A stretch of 64,000 bases of DNA from contig CALUZQ010000001.1 in assembly GCA_944325225.1 (NCBI GenBank), forward strand, positions 1 through 64,000, in the 5' to 3' direction. Shown in pieces: positions 18,378 to 27,128 of the stretch. The stretch is from an uncultured Elusimicrobiales bacterium. GTDB lineage: Bacteria; Elusimicrobiota; Elusimicrobia; Elusimicrobiales; Elusimicrobiaceae. How positions within the stretch are numbered: the stretch's first letter is position 1; each line of letters starts with the position of its first letter. The notes under the pieces were generated by a model that made no database searches, had not been told where the DNA came from, and saw only the letters and a list, made by a program, of their open reading frames with translations. The position numbers and the translations under genes are program-made.

Positions 18378-18685
18378 AATGTACTTTTTCCGACGGGAAA
18401 AAGTACCAAAAAGAGTCCGCCCCAGGGTCCTATAAAAAGCAGGTTGTGGCGGGAAATTTTATAACTCGCGCGGGGCCCGCGCTCCAACAATAAAATTTCT
18501 GATCCGCCAAAACCGCTTTTTATAAACAGGACAAAGGGGCGGTTAAACGGCCGCGGCAACAACCCCGGCAACAACAACAGCAAAGCGGAAAACAGCTTTT
18601 CCTTTGATGGTTGTTTATGGGCCCTTTAACCCGTCTATAAAATACGCTTTCGGACGAACAGGTATTTTATGGTTTGAGCGCCTGG
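18378..18685. repeat. Dispersed intergenic repeat block A, copy 2
   Basis: Closely resembles 9151-9443 over its whole length, including the GTACTTTTTCC hairpin and the Gln-codon-like CAACAA run. With the elements below it fills the roughly 950-base non-coding stretch 18175-19091 upstream of a pilin. No protein gene is supported here. Confidence 0.8.
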
Positions 18686-18726
18686 GGCGCGAGTTATAAA
18701 ATACCCGTCCGAAAGGTGTATTTTAT
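18637..18726. repeat. Long inverted repeat
   Basis: ATAAAATACGCTTTCGGACG (18637-18656) is answered by its near-perfect complement at 18706-18726 (one mismatch or extra base). Smaller ATAAAATAC/GTATTTTAT arms are nested inside each side. Confidence 0.75.
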
Positions 18727-18756
18727 GGGTTGCTGGGCCCCCATTTTTTGGTACTT

Positions 18757-18890
18757 TTTTGTGGCCAAAAAAGTACATAAACCGGGTAAGCGCGGTTGTA
18801 TGGCAACAGTGTGGCTTAAAGAAATCGCATTAACGGGCAACGGATATCCGCCCCCTGGAAGGGGTTTTGTGGCCAAAAAAGTACATAAAC
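18757..18890. repeat. 26-base direct repeat pair
   Basis: The same 26 bases, containing TGGCCAAAAAAGTACATAAA, occur at 18757-18782 and 18865-18890. The first copy is part of a GTACTTTTTT/AAAAAAGTAC hairpin. GTGTGGCTTAAA-type motifs (block B) occur between the two copies. Confidence 0.75.
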
Positions 18891-18934
18891 AAAGTGTTTT
18901 TAAGAAATTTTTAGTAGAGTGCAACAGTGCAAAA

Positions 18935-19048
18935 CAGTGTGGCCTAAACTAATCATGTTACCGGGCAAAGAGTGGGGAGTGGCGGTTCGCTTTTATAGTA
19001 ACATTCCCAACAAGTCGTTCCCCACATGCATTAGCACCGTAATTTGCA
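18935..19048. repeat. Dispersed intergenic repeat block B, copy in front of a pilin
   Basis: About 114 bases align with 29979-30090, including TTTTATAGTAACATTCCCAA. Shorter fragments of it occur near 9474-9512 and 18793-18840. All copies lie upstream of cassette pilins. Confidence 0.75.
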
Positions 19049-19091
19049 ACCCCCTTGGCCGAGGCCAAACGGGCTTCCCCCGGCAAGGGGG

Positions 19092-19127
19092 TTGATTTGT
19101 TTTTTTTTTTTTTGATAAATTTTGCGT
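19092..19127 (+). promoter_or_regulatory. Pilin cassette promoter with T14 spacer tract
   Basis: TTGATT (19092-19097), TG, fourteen T (19100-19113), GA, TAAATT, then six bases to the ATG; hexamer spacing is 18. The DNA from GATAAATTTTGC on is one arm of a perfect inverted repeat with GCAAAATTTATC just after the start codon. Confidence 0.55.
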
Positions 19128-19691
19128 ATGAGCAAAATTTATCAAAAAACCCTCTCGGCGGGGAAAAACGCCGGATTTACGCTAATAGAGCTATTAGTGG
19201 TCGTTTTAATTATTGGCATACTGGCAGCAGTAGCGCTGCCACAGTATGAAAAAGCGGTGGAGAAATCCCGTGCCACTCAAGCGTTTACTTACTTGGATGC
19301 GTGGGTAAAAGCGCAAGAATTGTATAAATTAGCCAATGGTTCTTATAGTAGAAAGGGGAGCCCCAGGGAAGTTATGGAGGCCGTGGGAATAACTCCTCCT
19401 ACTCTTGATTCCAAGGCATGGATTTGCGATATGACGAGTTCTAGCTATCTACCTCACGCCCGTTGCTACAAGCCGGTATATACTAGTGCTGGTTTTGGTG
19501 TGACTAGTATTAAAGTGAAATATGCATTAGTGGCTGTTATGCGTACAGAAGGAGTGGTTCGTGCCTGTTCGTATGATGAAAAAATCTGTAAATCTATTAG
19601 TAGTGGGGCTGCTAACTGTAGCCCGAGTGGTTCGCCAAATGATGACCCTTGGTGTTATGCGGAAAATTTTGTTTCTTTAGTTACTGAATAA
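19128..19691 (+). CDS. Type IV pilin-like cassette gene, intact leader
   Basis: MSKIYQKTLSAGKNAG leads in frame into FTLIELLVVVLIIG, the prepilin cleavage motif and helix, then a roughly 150-residue variable domain with several cysteines near the C-terminus. The ATG at 19128 is chosen because it is conserved among cassettes. There is no Shine-Dalgarno, and the start codon sits between the arms of an inverted repeat. The 3' part shares little with the other cassettes, whereas the first 30-odd bases of the motif are identical to them. It is probably exported and assembled as a pilus or pseudopilus subunit. Confidence 0.88.
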   Translation: MSKIYQKTLSAGKNAGFTLIELLVVVLIIGILAAVALPQYEKAVEKSRATQAFTYLDAWVKAQELYKLANGSYSRKGSPREVMEAVGITPPTLDSKAWICDMTSSSYLPHARCYKPVYTSAGFGVTSIKVKYALVAVMRTEGVVRACSYDEKICKSISSGAANCSPSGSPNDDPWCYAENFVSLVTE

Positions 19692-19713
19692 ACTGATCAT
19701 AACTGATAAAAAC

Positions 19714-19745
19714 CCCCGGTCTGCGGAAACAGACCGGGGTTTTTT
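19714..19745. terminator. Bidirectional terminator between pilin and PFOR
   Basis: CCCCGGTCTG pairs with CAGACCGGGG, with A-rich left and T6 right flanks; it serves both convergent genes. Confidence 0.88.
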
Positions 19746-19755
19746 GGCTGATAAA

Positions 19756-22700
19756 CTATTTTTCAACCTTTTCCGCCGGTTGCATCGCGGCCAGTTGTTT
19801 ATACAGGTCTCGTCTCCAGGCGTATTCGGATTCGGCGCGTTTAATCAGTTCTTTCGCCAATTCCGGGTTGTCGCGCATGAGCCCTTTGAAGCGGTTTTCG
19901 CCGCTCATATAGTCGGCCAACGGCAAGGTCGGTGCCGTTAACGGGCTGTCCACATGCAAGGGGTTTTTCCCTTCGTAGCGGGCTTCGGGGTTGAAGCGGT
20001 ACAGGATCCAGCGGCCGGCTTGTACGGCGCGTTTGGCTTCGCCCATACCCTTGGACATATCAATCCCGTGCGCAATACAGTGCGAGTAGGCAATTACCAA
20101 AGCCGGGCCGTCGTAAGCGTCGGCTTCCGCCAGGGCTTGAATGGTCTGGTTCATATTGGCGCCCATAGCAACCTGTGCTACATAAATGTTGCCGTAGGTC
20201 ATCGCAATCATACCCAGGTCTTTCTTCGGCATGGTTTTGCCGCCCGCCGCAAACAGCGCTTTGGCGCCTAAAGGCGTGGCTTTGGACATCTGTCCGCCGG
20301 TGTTGGAGTACACTTCCGTATCCAGCACCAAGATTTTGATGTTCTTGCCGCTGGCGAGGACATGGTCCAACCCGCCGTAGCCAATATCATAGGCCCAGCC
20401 GTCGCCGCCCAAGATCCAGACGGACTTTTTAACCAGGTAATCGGCCAAGCTTAAGAGCCGTTTGCATTCTTCGCAGCCCTTTTCGGCGCCTTTTTCCAAA
20501 ATGGCTTTGAGGTCGGCCACATTTTTGCGCTGGGCTTCTACGCCCGCGTCGGTAGATTGGTCGGCGTTCAAAATAGCGTCAATCAGCGCGGTGTGTTCTT
20601 TAAGCCCGCCTTCTTTAGCGGTGTTCAAGAGCGCTTTGGCGTCGTGGTTGAGCTGGTCAAACGCCAGGCGCATACCCAGGCCAAATTCGGCATTGTCTTC
20701 AAACAAGGAGTTGGACCAAGCCGGGCCTTTGCCGTCGTCGCGTTTGCAGTAAGGCGTGGTGGGCAGGTTGCCGCCGTAAATGGAGGAACAGCCCGTCGCG
20801 TTGGCGATGGCCAAGCGGTCGCCGAACAACTGCGTTAAGAGTTTTACATAGGGCGTTTCACCGCAGCCCGCGCAGGCGCCGGAGAACTCAAACAAGGGTT
20901 TTCTCATCTGAGAACCTTTAACCGATTCTTTTTTGGTCTTTACTTCGGCCTGTTTGAGCCCCAGGAAGAAAGCGTAGTTGTCAATTTCGTTTTCGCGAAC
21001 ATCCAACTGGTGCACCATATTAATAGCTTTCTTTTCCGGGTTTTCTTTGTTCTTAGCCGGGCAGTTAAATACGCACGCGCCGCAGCCGGTGCAGTCTTCC
21101 ACCGCTACCTGTACGGTGAATTTGAGCCCGGCCAAGTCGGCTTTGCCGTCGGTGGATTTAAAGGTTTTCGGAGCGTCTTTCAGCGCCGCGCCGTCATACG
21201 CTTTGATGCGAATGGCCGCATGCGGGCAGACCAGCGAGCAGAAACCGCACTGGATACAGGTATTGGGATCCCACTGCGGTACCATAATGGCGATGTTGCG
21301 TTTTTCGTATTGGGTGGTGCCCGTCGGATAGACGCCGCCTTCCGGCATGGCGGAGGTCGGCAGATCGTCGCCGCGGCCGGCAATCATTTCGCCCAGCACA
21401 TCTTTTACAAAGGCCGGGGCTTCCGCCGGAACCGGGGCTTTGGTGTGCAGTTTAGAGGTTACTTCCGCCGGATATTTTACTTCCTGCAAACCAGCCAAAG
21501 CCGCATCTACGGCTTTGTAGTTTTTCTGCACCACTTCTTCGCCTTTTTTGGAATAGGTTTTCTTAATGGCTTCTTTGATGTCGGCGATGGCTTTTTCGGT
21601 TGGGATTACGCCCGCGATGCCGAAGAAGGCCGTTTGCATAATGGTATTGGTGCGGCTGCCCATGCCGGTTTTGAGCGCAATTTCGGAAGCGTCAATCACA
21701 TACACTTTGAGTTTGCGGTCAATGATGATTTTTTGTACTTCGGCAGTCAAATGGTTCCATACTTCGCTGGCGTTGTACGGCGAGTTGATGAGCACGGTGG
21801 CGCCTTCTTTGGCTTTGCCCAGGACATCGTATTTATCCAGGAAGTCAAACATATGCACGCCGATAAAGTCCGCCGATTGAATGAGGTACGGGGCGCGGAT
21901 ATAGTTTTTGCCGAAGCGGATATGGGAAGTCGTCATAGAGCCGGATTTTTTAGAGTCATAGACGAAGTACCCTTGTGCAAAGAAACCGTTGGCGCTGATG
22001 ATTTTCATCGTGTTTTTGTTGGCGCCTACGGTGCCGTCGGAACCTAAACCGTAGAACAAAGCGGCGAAAATATCGCTGGCGGCTTTATTGTCCAGTTTGG
22101 TTTCGGGCAGGGAGAGGTTCGTCAAGTCGTCTTTAATGCCGACGGTGAACTCTTTTTTGGGTTCTTTGGCGGCCAGATTGTCAAACACGGCTTTGACATG
22201 AGAAGGCGTAAAATCTTTGGAGCCAATTCCGTAGCGGCCGCCGATGATAAGCGGAGTCGTGGGGAATTTGGCTTTGGCTTCGTCGGTCAGGAACGCGGCG
22301 CAGACATCTTGGAACAACGGTTCGCCCAAGGCGCCGGGTTCTTTGGTGCGGTCCATAACCGCTACTTTCTTGACGGAAGCCGGAATGACTTTTACGAAAT
22401 CTTCAATGGAGAAGGGGCGGAACAGTTTTACTTTCAGTACGCCCACTTTTTCGCCTTTCATCGCTTCCACGGCGTTCTGGGCCACATCGGCGCCGGAACC
22501 CATAATCACGATCAAGCGTTCGGCGTCGGCGTCGCCCACATATTGGAACAATTCGTAGTGGCGGCCGGCGATTTTTTCAAATTTGGCCATTTCTTCTTTC
22601 ACAATGCCGGGTACGGCGTTGTAAAATTTGTTGACGGCTTCGCGGGATTGGAAATACACATCCGGGTTGGCGGCGGTACCGCGCACGGTGGGGTGTTCCG

Positions 22701-23325
22701 GGTTTAAACCGCGGGATTTGTGTTCGGCGACGAGTTTGTCGTCAATCATTTCGTGCATTTGGTCTTTGGTTAAAGGTTCCACCATATTCAGCTCGTGGCT
22801 GGTGCGGAAACCGTCAAAGAAGTGCACAAACGGCACGCGGGCGCGCAAAGTGGCGGCCTGGGCGATAAGGGCCATATCCATAGCTTCCTGCGGATTGTCG
22901 GAGCAGAGCATGGCCCAGCCGGTCTGGCGGACGGACATCACATCGGAGTGATCGCCGAAGATGGACAGCGCCGTCGTGGCCAAAGCACGCGCGGACACAT
23001 GGAACACCGTCGGCGTGAGTTCGCCGGCGATTTTGTACATATTCGGAATCATCAAAAGTAAGCCCTGGGAAGCGGTAAAAGTGGTAGTCAGCGCGCCGGC
23101 GGTAAGGGAACCGTGCACCGCACCGGAAGCGCCGCCTTCGGACTGCAGCTCGCTTACGGACGGGACATTGCCCCAGATATTGGTTTCGCCTTTGGCGCTT
23201 TTCGCGTCGCAGATTTCGCCCATCGTGGAGGACGGGGTAATCGGATAAATAGCGATTACTTCGTTGGTGGCATGGGCGACATGGGATACTGCGCCGTTGC
23301 CGTCCATAGCAACTAGTTTAGCCAT
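19756..23325 (-). CDS. nifJ: Pyruvate:ferredoxin (flavodoxin) oxidoreductase
   Basis: Oxidises pyruvate to acetyl-CoA and CO2 and passes electrons to ferredoxin or flavodoxin; oxygen-sensitive and central to anaerobic fermentation. The 1189-residue single chain has all domains in order: pyruvate-binding YPITPSSTMGE near residue 30, the EKR region near 430-600, two 4Fe-4S sites (CIQCGFCSLVCP near 690 and CTGCGACVFNCP near 745), CAGCGETP near 815 and the TPP motif GGDGWAYDIGYGG near 977. The start MAKLVAMDG is chosen by family and a GGAG site. It has a strong promoter and a structured leader. Acetate kinase at 60 kb fits the same route. Confidence 0.97.
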   Translation of the reverse strand: MAKLVAMDGNGAVSHVAHATNEVIAIYPITPSSTMGEICDAKSAKGETNIWGNVPSVSELQSEGGASGAVHGSLTAGALTTTFTASQGLLLMIPNMYKIAGELTPTVFHVSARALATTALSIFGDHSDVMSVRQTGWAMLCSDNPQEAMDMALIAQAATLRARVPFVHFFDGFRTSHELNMVEPLTKDQMHEMIDDKLVAEHKSRGLNPEHPTVRGTAANPDVYFQSREAVNKFYNAVPGIVKEEMAKFEKIAGRHYELFQYVGDADAERLIVIMGSGADVAQNAVEAMKGEKVGVLKVKLFRPFSIEDFVKVIPASVKKVAVMDRTKEPGALGEPLFQDVCAAFLTDEAKAKFPTTPLIIGGRYGIGSKDFTPSHVKAVFDNLAAKEPKKEFTVGIKDDLTNLSLPETKLDNKAASDIFAALFYGLGSDGTVGANKNTMKIISANGFFAQGYFVYDSKKSGSMTTSHIRFGKNYIRAPYLIQSADFIGVHMFDFLDKYDVLGKAKEGATVLINSPYNASEVWNHLTAEVQKIIIDRKLKVYVIDASEIALKTGMGSRTNTIMQTAFFGIAGVIPTEKAIADIKEAIKKTYSKKGEEVVQKNYKAVDAALAGLQEVKYPAEVTSKLHTKAPVPAEAPAFVKDVLGEMIAGRGDDLPTSAMPEGGVYPTGTTQYEKRNIAIMVPQWDPNTCIQCGFCSLVCPHAAIRIKAYDGAALKDAPKTFKSTDGKADLAGLKFTVQVAVEDCTGCGACVFNCPAKNKENPEKKAINMVHQLDVRENEIDNYAFFLGLKQAEVKTKKESVKGSQMRKPLFEFSGACAGCGETPYVKLLTQLFGDRLAIANATGCSSIYGGNLPTTPYCKRDDGKGPAWSNSLFEDNAEFGLGMRLAFDQLNHDAKALLNTAKEGGLKEHTALIDAILNADQSTDAGVEAQRKNVADLKAILEKGAEKGCEECKRLLSLADYLVKKSVWILGGDGWAYDIGYGGLDHVLASGKNIKILVLDTEVYSNTGGQMSKATPLGAKALFAAGGKTMPKKDLGMIAMTYGNIYVAQVAMGANMNQTIQALAEADAYDGPALVIAYSHCIAHGIDMSKGMGEAKRAVQAGRWILYRFNPEARYEGKNPLHVDSPLTAPTLPLADYMSGENRFKGLMRDNPELAKELIKRAESEYAWRRDLYKQLAAMQPAEKVEK

Positions 23326-23366
23326 AATAGAGAAGTCTCCTTTTGCGTAAATTAAAACGGTCTTTG

Positions 23367-23405
23367 GGCGTGTACAAAACACGCCAGCCCGGAGGGACAC
23401 TCCGG
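23367..23405 (-). promoter_or_regulatory. Two adjacent hairpins in the PFOR 5' leader
   Basis: GGCGTGT/ACACGCC (arms 23367-23373, 23379-23385) and CCGGAG/CTCCGG (arms 23389-23394, 23400-23405) lie between the promoter and the ribosome site. Near the 5' end of the message, they could protect it from decay or regulate it. Confidence 0.6.
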
Positions 23406-23414
23406 CCTGTATAT

Positions 23415-23443
23415 ATTGTATAACTTTGGTCTGTATTTGGCAA
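23415..23443 (-). promoter_or_regulatory. PFOR promoter
   Basis: On the minus strand TTGCCA (23438-23443) and TACAAT (23415-23420), spaced 17 bases, each matching five of six consensus bases. The predicted leader is about 80 bases. Confidence 0.75.
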
Positions 23444-23527
23444 ACCGCTTTCTACCGCGCGGTAAATAAATTTTCTTTTAGCCATATTTCCGCCAATCAG
23501 GAGATTTGGGAGAAAAATGCAAAAAAC

Positions 23528-23558
23528 TTGACTTGGAGTTCGCTTCAACTGCTACAAT
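23528..23558 (+). promoter_or_regulatory. Promoter-like pair for the DUF362 gene
   Basis: TTGACT (23528-23533) and TACAAT (23553-23558) with a long 19-base spacer, divergent from the PFOR promoter. Confidence 0.5.
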
Positions 23559-23608
23559 AAAAAAAGCCGTGGTTTTTCCGTCGGCGATTTTTTATAAGGA
23601 GAACGAAA

Positions 23609-24574
23609 ATGAAACACCTAAACTTGTTTGTTCTTGCGGCGGGTTGCGCAGTGTTGGCGGCGTGTGGTTCCAATGGGGCTGCCCCGGTAAAAGCCGAAAA
23701 ACCGGCGCAAAAACCCGTCGTTTATTTTACAGAGGATATCAGCCCCGAAGGGTTAGTGAAAATTTACGATAAAATTTCCAAAAATGTAAACGGCAAAGTG
23801 GCTATCAAGGTGCACACTGGCGAGCCGCACGGCCCCAACATTATTCCGCGCGAAATGGTAAAAGCGCTCCAGCAGCATATCCCCAACAGCAACTTGGTGG
23901 AAACCAATACGCTCTACGAAGGCGGCCGTCACACCACCGAACTGCACCGTCAAACCCTTAAAACCAACGGGTGGGATTTTTGCGAAGTGGATATTATGGA
24001 CGCCGACGGCGCAGTAATGCTGCCCATCAAAGGCGGGAAGCATTTTAAAGAAATGTCCGTGGGCAAAAATTTGCTCAACTACGACTCTATGGTGGTGTTG
24101 ACGCATTTCAAAGGACACACCATGGGCGGCTTTGGCGGCTCGCTTAAAAACATTGCCATCGGCTGTGCGGACGCCAAAGTGGGCAAAGCCATGCAGCACG
24201 GCAGCCAGGGAAGCGACCTCTGGCGCGCCAATAAAGAGCTGTTTATGGAACATATGGTGGAAGGCGGCAAAGCCGTAACCGATCATTTCGGCAAGAACAT
24301 TGTCTATATCAATGTGCTTCGCAATATGTCGGTGGATTGTGACTGTGCCGGCACTTCTGCCGCCGAACCCAAAACCCGCAATATCGGCATTTTGGCTTCC
24401 ACCGATATTTTAGCGGTGGACCAGGCCTCCGTAGATATGGTGTACGCCCTGCCGGACGAAGAAGCCCACGATTTAAAAGAACGCATTGAATCGCGCAAGG
24501 GGCTTCGCCAGCTTTCGTATATGAAAGAAATGGGTATGGGGAACAACGAATACGAGTTGGTTAAATTAGATTAG
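23609..24574 (+). CDS. DUF362-domain lipoprotein
   Basis: The N-terminus is a lipoprotein signal ending LAAC at residue 19-20; the rest is a DUF362 domain with VAIKVHTGEPHGPN near 65-78, THFKGHTMGGFGGSLKN near 165-180 and conserved cysteines (IGCADAK, DCDCAG). DUF362 proteins often accompany 4Fe-4S clusters, but no ferredoxin motif is visible here. It is the divergent neighbour of PFOR and may link to redox metabolism; this is only context. AGGAG precedes the ATG and a strong hairpin follows. Confidence 0.85.
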   Translation: MKHLNLFVLAAGCAVLAACGSNGAAPVKAEKPAQKPVVYFTEDISPEGLVKIYDKISKNVNGKVAIKVHTGEPHGPNIIPREMVKALQQHIPNSNLVETNTLYEGGRHTTELHRQTLKTNGWDFCEVDIMDADGAVMLPIKGGKHFKEMSVGKNLLNYDSMVVLTHFKGHTMGGFGGSLKNIAIGCADAKVGKAMQHGSQGSDLWRANKELFMEHMVEGGKAVTDHFGKNIVYINVLRNMSVDCDCAGTSAAEPKTRNIGILASTDILAVDQASVDMVYALPDEEAHDLKERIESRKGLRQLSYMKEMGMGNNEYELVKLD

Positions 24575-24595
24575 ACAGGATATCTTTAATCCGCA

Positions 24596-24628
24596 CCGCC
24601 CGCCTGCCAAACAGGCGGGCGGTTGTTT
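24596..24628 (+). terminator. Terminator after the DUF362 gene
   Basis: An 11-bp GC-rich stem (24596-24606 with 24612-24622) followed by TTGTTT. Confidence 0.75.
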
Positions 24629-24686
24629 GGGGCAAATTTTTGTTATACTATTAGTTAGATTTTAGTTATATAAAGGAGAGAACGGT

Positions 24687-25151
24687 ATGAAACAGGGGTT
24701 TACCTTGATTGAATTGATGGTGGTGGTACTTATTATCGGAATCTTATCGTCTATTGCATTGCCGCAGTACCAGCGGTCTGTAGATAAAGCCCGCGCCGCC
24801 GAAGCGGTAGTAACGGCTAAAAGTATTGTGGACGCAGCCGCCCTCTATGCTACGACTTTTCGCGCGTGTCCGGGGGCTTTGTCTGATTTAGATGTGAAAG
24901 TGGGGGATACTACCACGAACTGGACTTTTGGCGTAGCTTCGGAAGGGGCCCGTAATTGCGGGGCGTCCGTTTCTCCGGTGAAAGGAACGGCTTTTACCGC
25001 GGTGCGTATTTTGGTTAAAAATGCCGCCACTTCTCCCTCTGGGTTGGAGTCAGGCAGTATGTATTGGCATTGTACCAGCGGATCCTGCACGGATTTTTTT
25101 AGAAATATCAATGCAAAGCCGATTTCCGGTTCTTCGCAGTATTATCAATAA
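24687..25151 (+). CDS. Type IV pilin-like protein, short leader
   Basis: MKQGFTLIELMVV gives a three-residue leader before the prepilin cleavage site, then the pilin helix and a 120-residue domain with four cysteines in two pairs (C-x19 to 20 type near 60-82, and HCTSGSC near 134-140). Unlike the cassettes it has a clear AGGAG ribosome site, a TATACT upstream and different codons in the conserved motif, so it belongs to a separate, older subgroup. It stands alone between two hairpin terminators. Confidence 0.88.
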   Translation: MKQGFTLIELMVVVLIIGILSSIALPQYQRSVDKARAAEAVVTAKSIVDAAALYATTFRACPGALSDLDVKVGDTTTNWTFGVASEGARNCGASVSPVKGTAFTAVRILVKNAATSPSGLESGSMYWHCTSGSCTDFFRNINAKPISGSSQYYQ

Positions 25152-25175
25152 AAAATACCGTTTGTTTTGTATATA

Positions 25176-25208
25176 AAATCCCCGTTTGATAACCAAACGG
25201 GGATTTTT
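25176..25208 (+). terminator. Terminator after pilin
   Basis: A stem from AAAATCCCCGTTTG with its complement, followed by a T run. Confidence 0.85.
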
Positions 25209-25232
25209 GATGTTGCCGTGCCGTGTAATTTA

Positions 25233-25238
25233 TATAAT
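25233..25238 (+). promoter_or_regulatory. TATAAT six bases before an ATG
   Basis: TATAAT-AAATAT-ATG with no Shine-Dalgarno; leaderless-type start for the GT9-like gene. No convincing -35 is seen. Confidence 0.5.
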
Positions 25239-25244
25239 AAATAT

Positions 25245-26450
25245 ATGAAGCATACCCCCTGGATTTATTCTTTTCGGCCGCTGTGCGTGGCATATGAAAC
25301 CTTGCGCTGGCTGTGGCATAAAATTTGCTTTTTTATTCATACCCACACGCCCGTATGGTACCGTTTTGACCAAAAGCACCAGCCGGGCGAACCCGTGCAG
25401 GAAGATCTGCCGCTGGATAAAAATTGGTACCGTATTTGCCGCCCGCTGTACCGCCGGGAACATGTTTATTATGATTTAACCAAAGCCCTCCAGGTAAACC
25501 CGCAGGTAAAAGGGGTGGCGCTGATTTTCTTTATGGGGATTGGCGATTATCTCTATACTACGCCGATGCTGGCAGCGCTCAAACAAAAATACCAGGATTT
25601 GCCTTTTTATGCGTATGTCGGCGCCCAGTTTGACCGTAACAATTCTCCTCTAGTAGGGAAACTGTTGGAAGAAAATCCACATTTTGAAAAAGTGTTTTAT
25701 TTTAACGGAACCCGCCATCCGCTGATTTGGAAAAATTACGATTATTCGGACGCATTTAAAGATATTCCCGCGGGCTTTCTGGCCGTGCCCGTTTATTACG
25801 ATTACGGCGTGCAGGTAAAACATCGCGTTACGAATTTATTTGAAACTTTTTCGCTTCCTGTTCCGGCCGAAGTGCCGCCGCCGCAAATGTATTTTCCTCA
25901 AACGGTGGCGGGGGCCGCGGCGGATTATTTGGCGCAGGTGCGTCAGCGGGCCGGCGGCAAAAAAGGAATAGTGTTTTTGCAGCTGGATTCGCGCGGTTCC
26001 AACTATGTCTATCCGCATATGAAAGCGCTTAGCGAAGGTTTGATTAAAGAGGGATATTTGGTAATGAGCGTAACCAAAGGCGGCCCTGTTGAGAACCCGG
26101 ACTATTTGGAAATTGACATCAAAAAATTGGCGATCAATCAAACTTGGCAGCTGTTAGCTGTTTTAAAGGCGGAATATCCGTTGTATGTGATTGCGGTCAA
26201 CTCGGTTTTTTGGGCGGCATCGGCCGGATTGGGATTGCCCAACCTGGGGCTGCAGCACTGGATTGACAAAAAGGTACACAACCTGTGGTACCCCAATATA
26301 GAGATAGTTACGGATTATATTTATCCGCTTTTGCCGCGGGAAAAACAAATTTTTGCACCGGCCGAAAGTTATACGCGCCACAACCGCAAAATCATTGATT
26401 ATAAACCCGACTGGGTAATTAAATGGTTTAAAGAAAAGTTTGACAAATAA
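25245..26450 (+). CDS. GT9-like (heptosyltransferase-family) glycosyltransferase
   Basis: A 401-residue cytoplasmic or peripheral protein. GIGDYLYTTPMLAALKQKY near residues 105-123 matches the N-terminal nucleotide-sugar transferase motif of the ADP-heptose:LPS heptosyltransferase family, and the C-terminal half has GLGLPNLGLQHW where the family has its donor-site loop. The donor and acceptor are unknown; a role in lipopolysaccharide or other surface glycan is inferred. The ATG at 25245 is chosen over an upstream frame extension that crosses a terminator. Confidence 0.72.
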   Translation: MKHTPWIYSFRPLCVAYETLRWLWHKICFFIHTHTPVWYRFDQKHQPGEPVQEDLPLDKNWYRICRPLYRREHVYYDLTKALQVNPQVKGVALIFFMGIGDYLYTTPMLAALKQKYQDLPFYAYVGAQFDRNNSPLVGKLLEENPHFEKVFYFNGTRHPLIWKNYDYSDAFKDIPAGFLAVPVYYDYGVQVKHRVTNLFETFSLPVPAEVPPPQMYFPQTVAGAAADYLAQVRQRAGGKKGIVFLQLDSRGSNYVYPHMKALSEGLIKEGYLVMSVTKGGPVENPDYLEIDIKKLAINQTWQLLAVLKAEYPLYVIAVNSVFWAASAGLGLPNLGLQHWIDKKVHNLWYPNIEIVTDYIYPLLPREKQIFAPAESYTRHNRKIIDYKPDWVIKWFKEKFDK

Positions 26451-26451
26451 A

Positions 26452-26480
26452 AAGCGGGCTCTTTGAAAGAGCCCGCTTTT
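26452..26480. terminator. Bidirectional terminator
   Basis: AAGCGGGCTC-TTTGAAA-GAGCCCGCTT flanked by A and T runs, between convergent genes. Confidence 0.85.
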
Positions 26481-26507
26481 AGAAAACAGAAAACCGTTTG
26501 CTCCTGC

Positions 26508-27053
26508 CTAGGATTTGTATTCGTTGTAGCTGACAATCTGTTCAAACGCTTCGCGCGGGCGCGGGGCCGGTTCTTCAGCCGGGTATCCCACCGCAATCAA
26601 ATGCTCAATTTTCTTGCTTTTGGGCAGGTGGAAAAATTTTTCGGCTTTGTCGGAATTTAACCAGCCAATCCAGCAGGTTCCCAAGCCCAGGTCGTGCGCG
26701 CGGAGCACAAAGTGCTCGCCGGAAATGCCTTGGTCCACCAAGTAAAATTCCGTCCGGCGGAAAAAATTGCCGATGCGGCTGGTGAAGTTCCCCCGATCCG
26801 ATACGGCGGCAATCAAAACCGGCGCTTTCTCGGCAAATTTCGTCATGGCATAAACGCCGGAAAATACTTCTTTGCAAAATGCTTCTTTAATTTTGGGATC
26901 GTCAATTACAATATAATGCCACGGCTGGGAATTGCAGGCCGAGGGCGCCAGCCGGGCGGCTTCCAGGCATTCGTTTATTTTCTCGCGCTCTACCGGTTTA
27001 TCCTGGTATTTGCGCACGCTGCGGCGCGATTTAATAACATCCATTAATTCCAT
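26508..27053 (-). CDS. Nitroreductase-family FMN oxidoreductase
   Basis: A 181-residue protein with the family's N-terminal FMN phosphate motif SRRSVRKYQDKPV near residues 8-20, APSACNSQPWHY near residue 40 and GTCWIGW near residue 130. The family reduces nitro compounds, quinones or flavins with NAD(P)H; the natural substrate is unknown. MELMDVIKSRRS (27053) is chosen because GGGGTG lies just upstream. It is divergent from dapF. Confidence 0.87.
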   Translation of the reverse strand: MELMDVIKSRRSVRKYQDKPVEREKINECLEAARLAPSACNSQPWHYIVIDDPKIKEAFCKEVFSGVYAMTKFAEKAPVLIAAVSDRGNFTSRIGNFFRRTEFYLVDQGISGEHFVLRAHDLGLGTCWIGWLNSDKAEKFFHLPKSKKIEHLIAVGYPAEEPAPRPREAFEQIVSYNEYKS

Positions 27054-27128
27054 AAAAAGCACCCCTGTTTGAGTAAGATAAAAATATCTTACCAAATTGC
27101 CCGTCTGTTTTTATAAAATAACTGTATC

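Noticed and set aside
18674-18952. Open frame across the direct repeats
   Set aside because: Built from repeated intergenic DNA (the VAKKVHK peptide occurs twice because the 26-base repeat does); no gene signals.
9151-19048. Possible CRISPR array in the repeated non-coding DNA
   Set aside because: Repeats are long, few, irregularly spaced and reordered; no regular repeat-spacer pattern and no cas gene.
21010-22047. Long open frame (345 codons) on the plus strand
   Set aside because: It lies wholly opposite PFOR, has a His/Gly/Phe-rich antisense composition and matches no family; shadow of a GC-biased gene.
23318-23548. Open frame of 76 codons overlapping the PFOR start (minus strand)
   Set aside because: It covers the PFOR promoter and leader hairpins, ends inside the PFOR start region and has no clear ribosome site.
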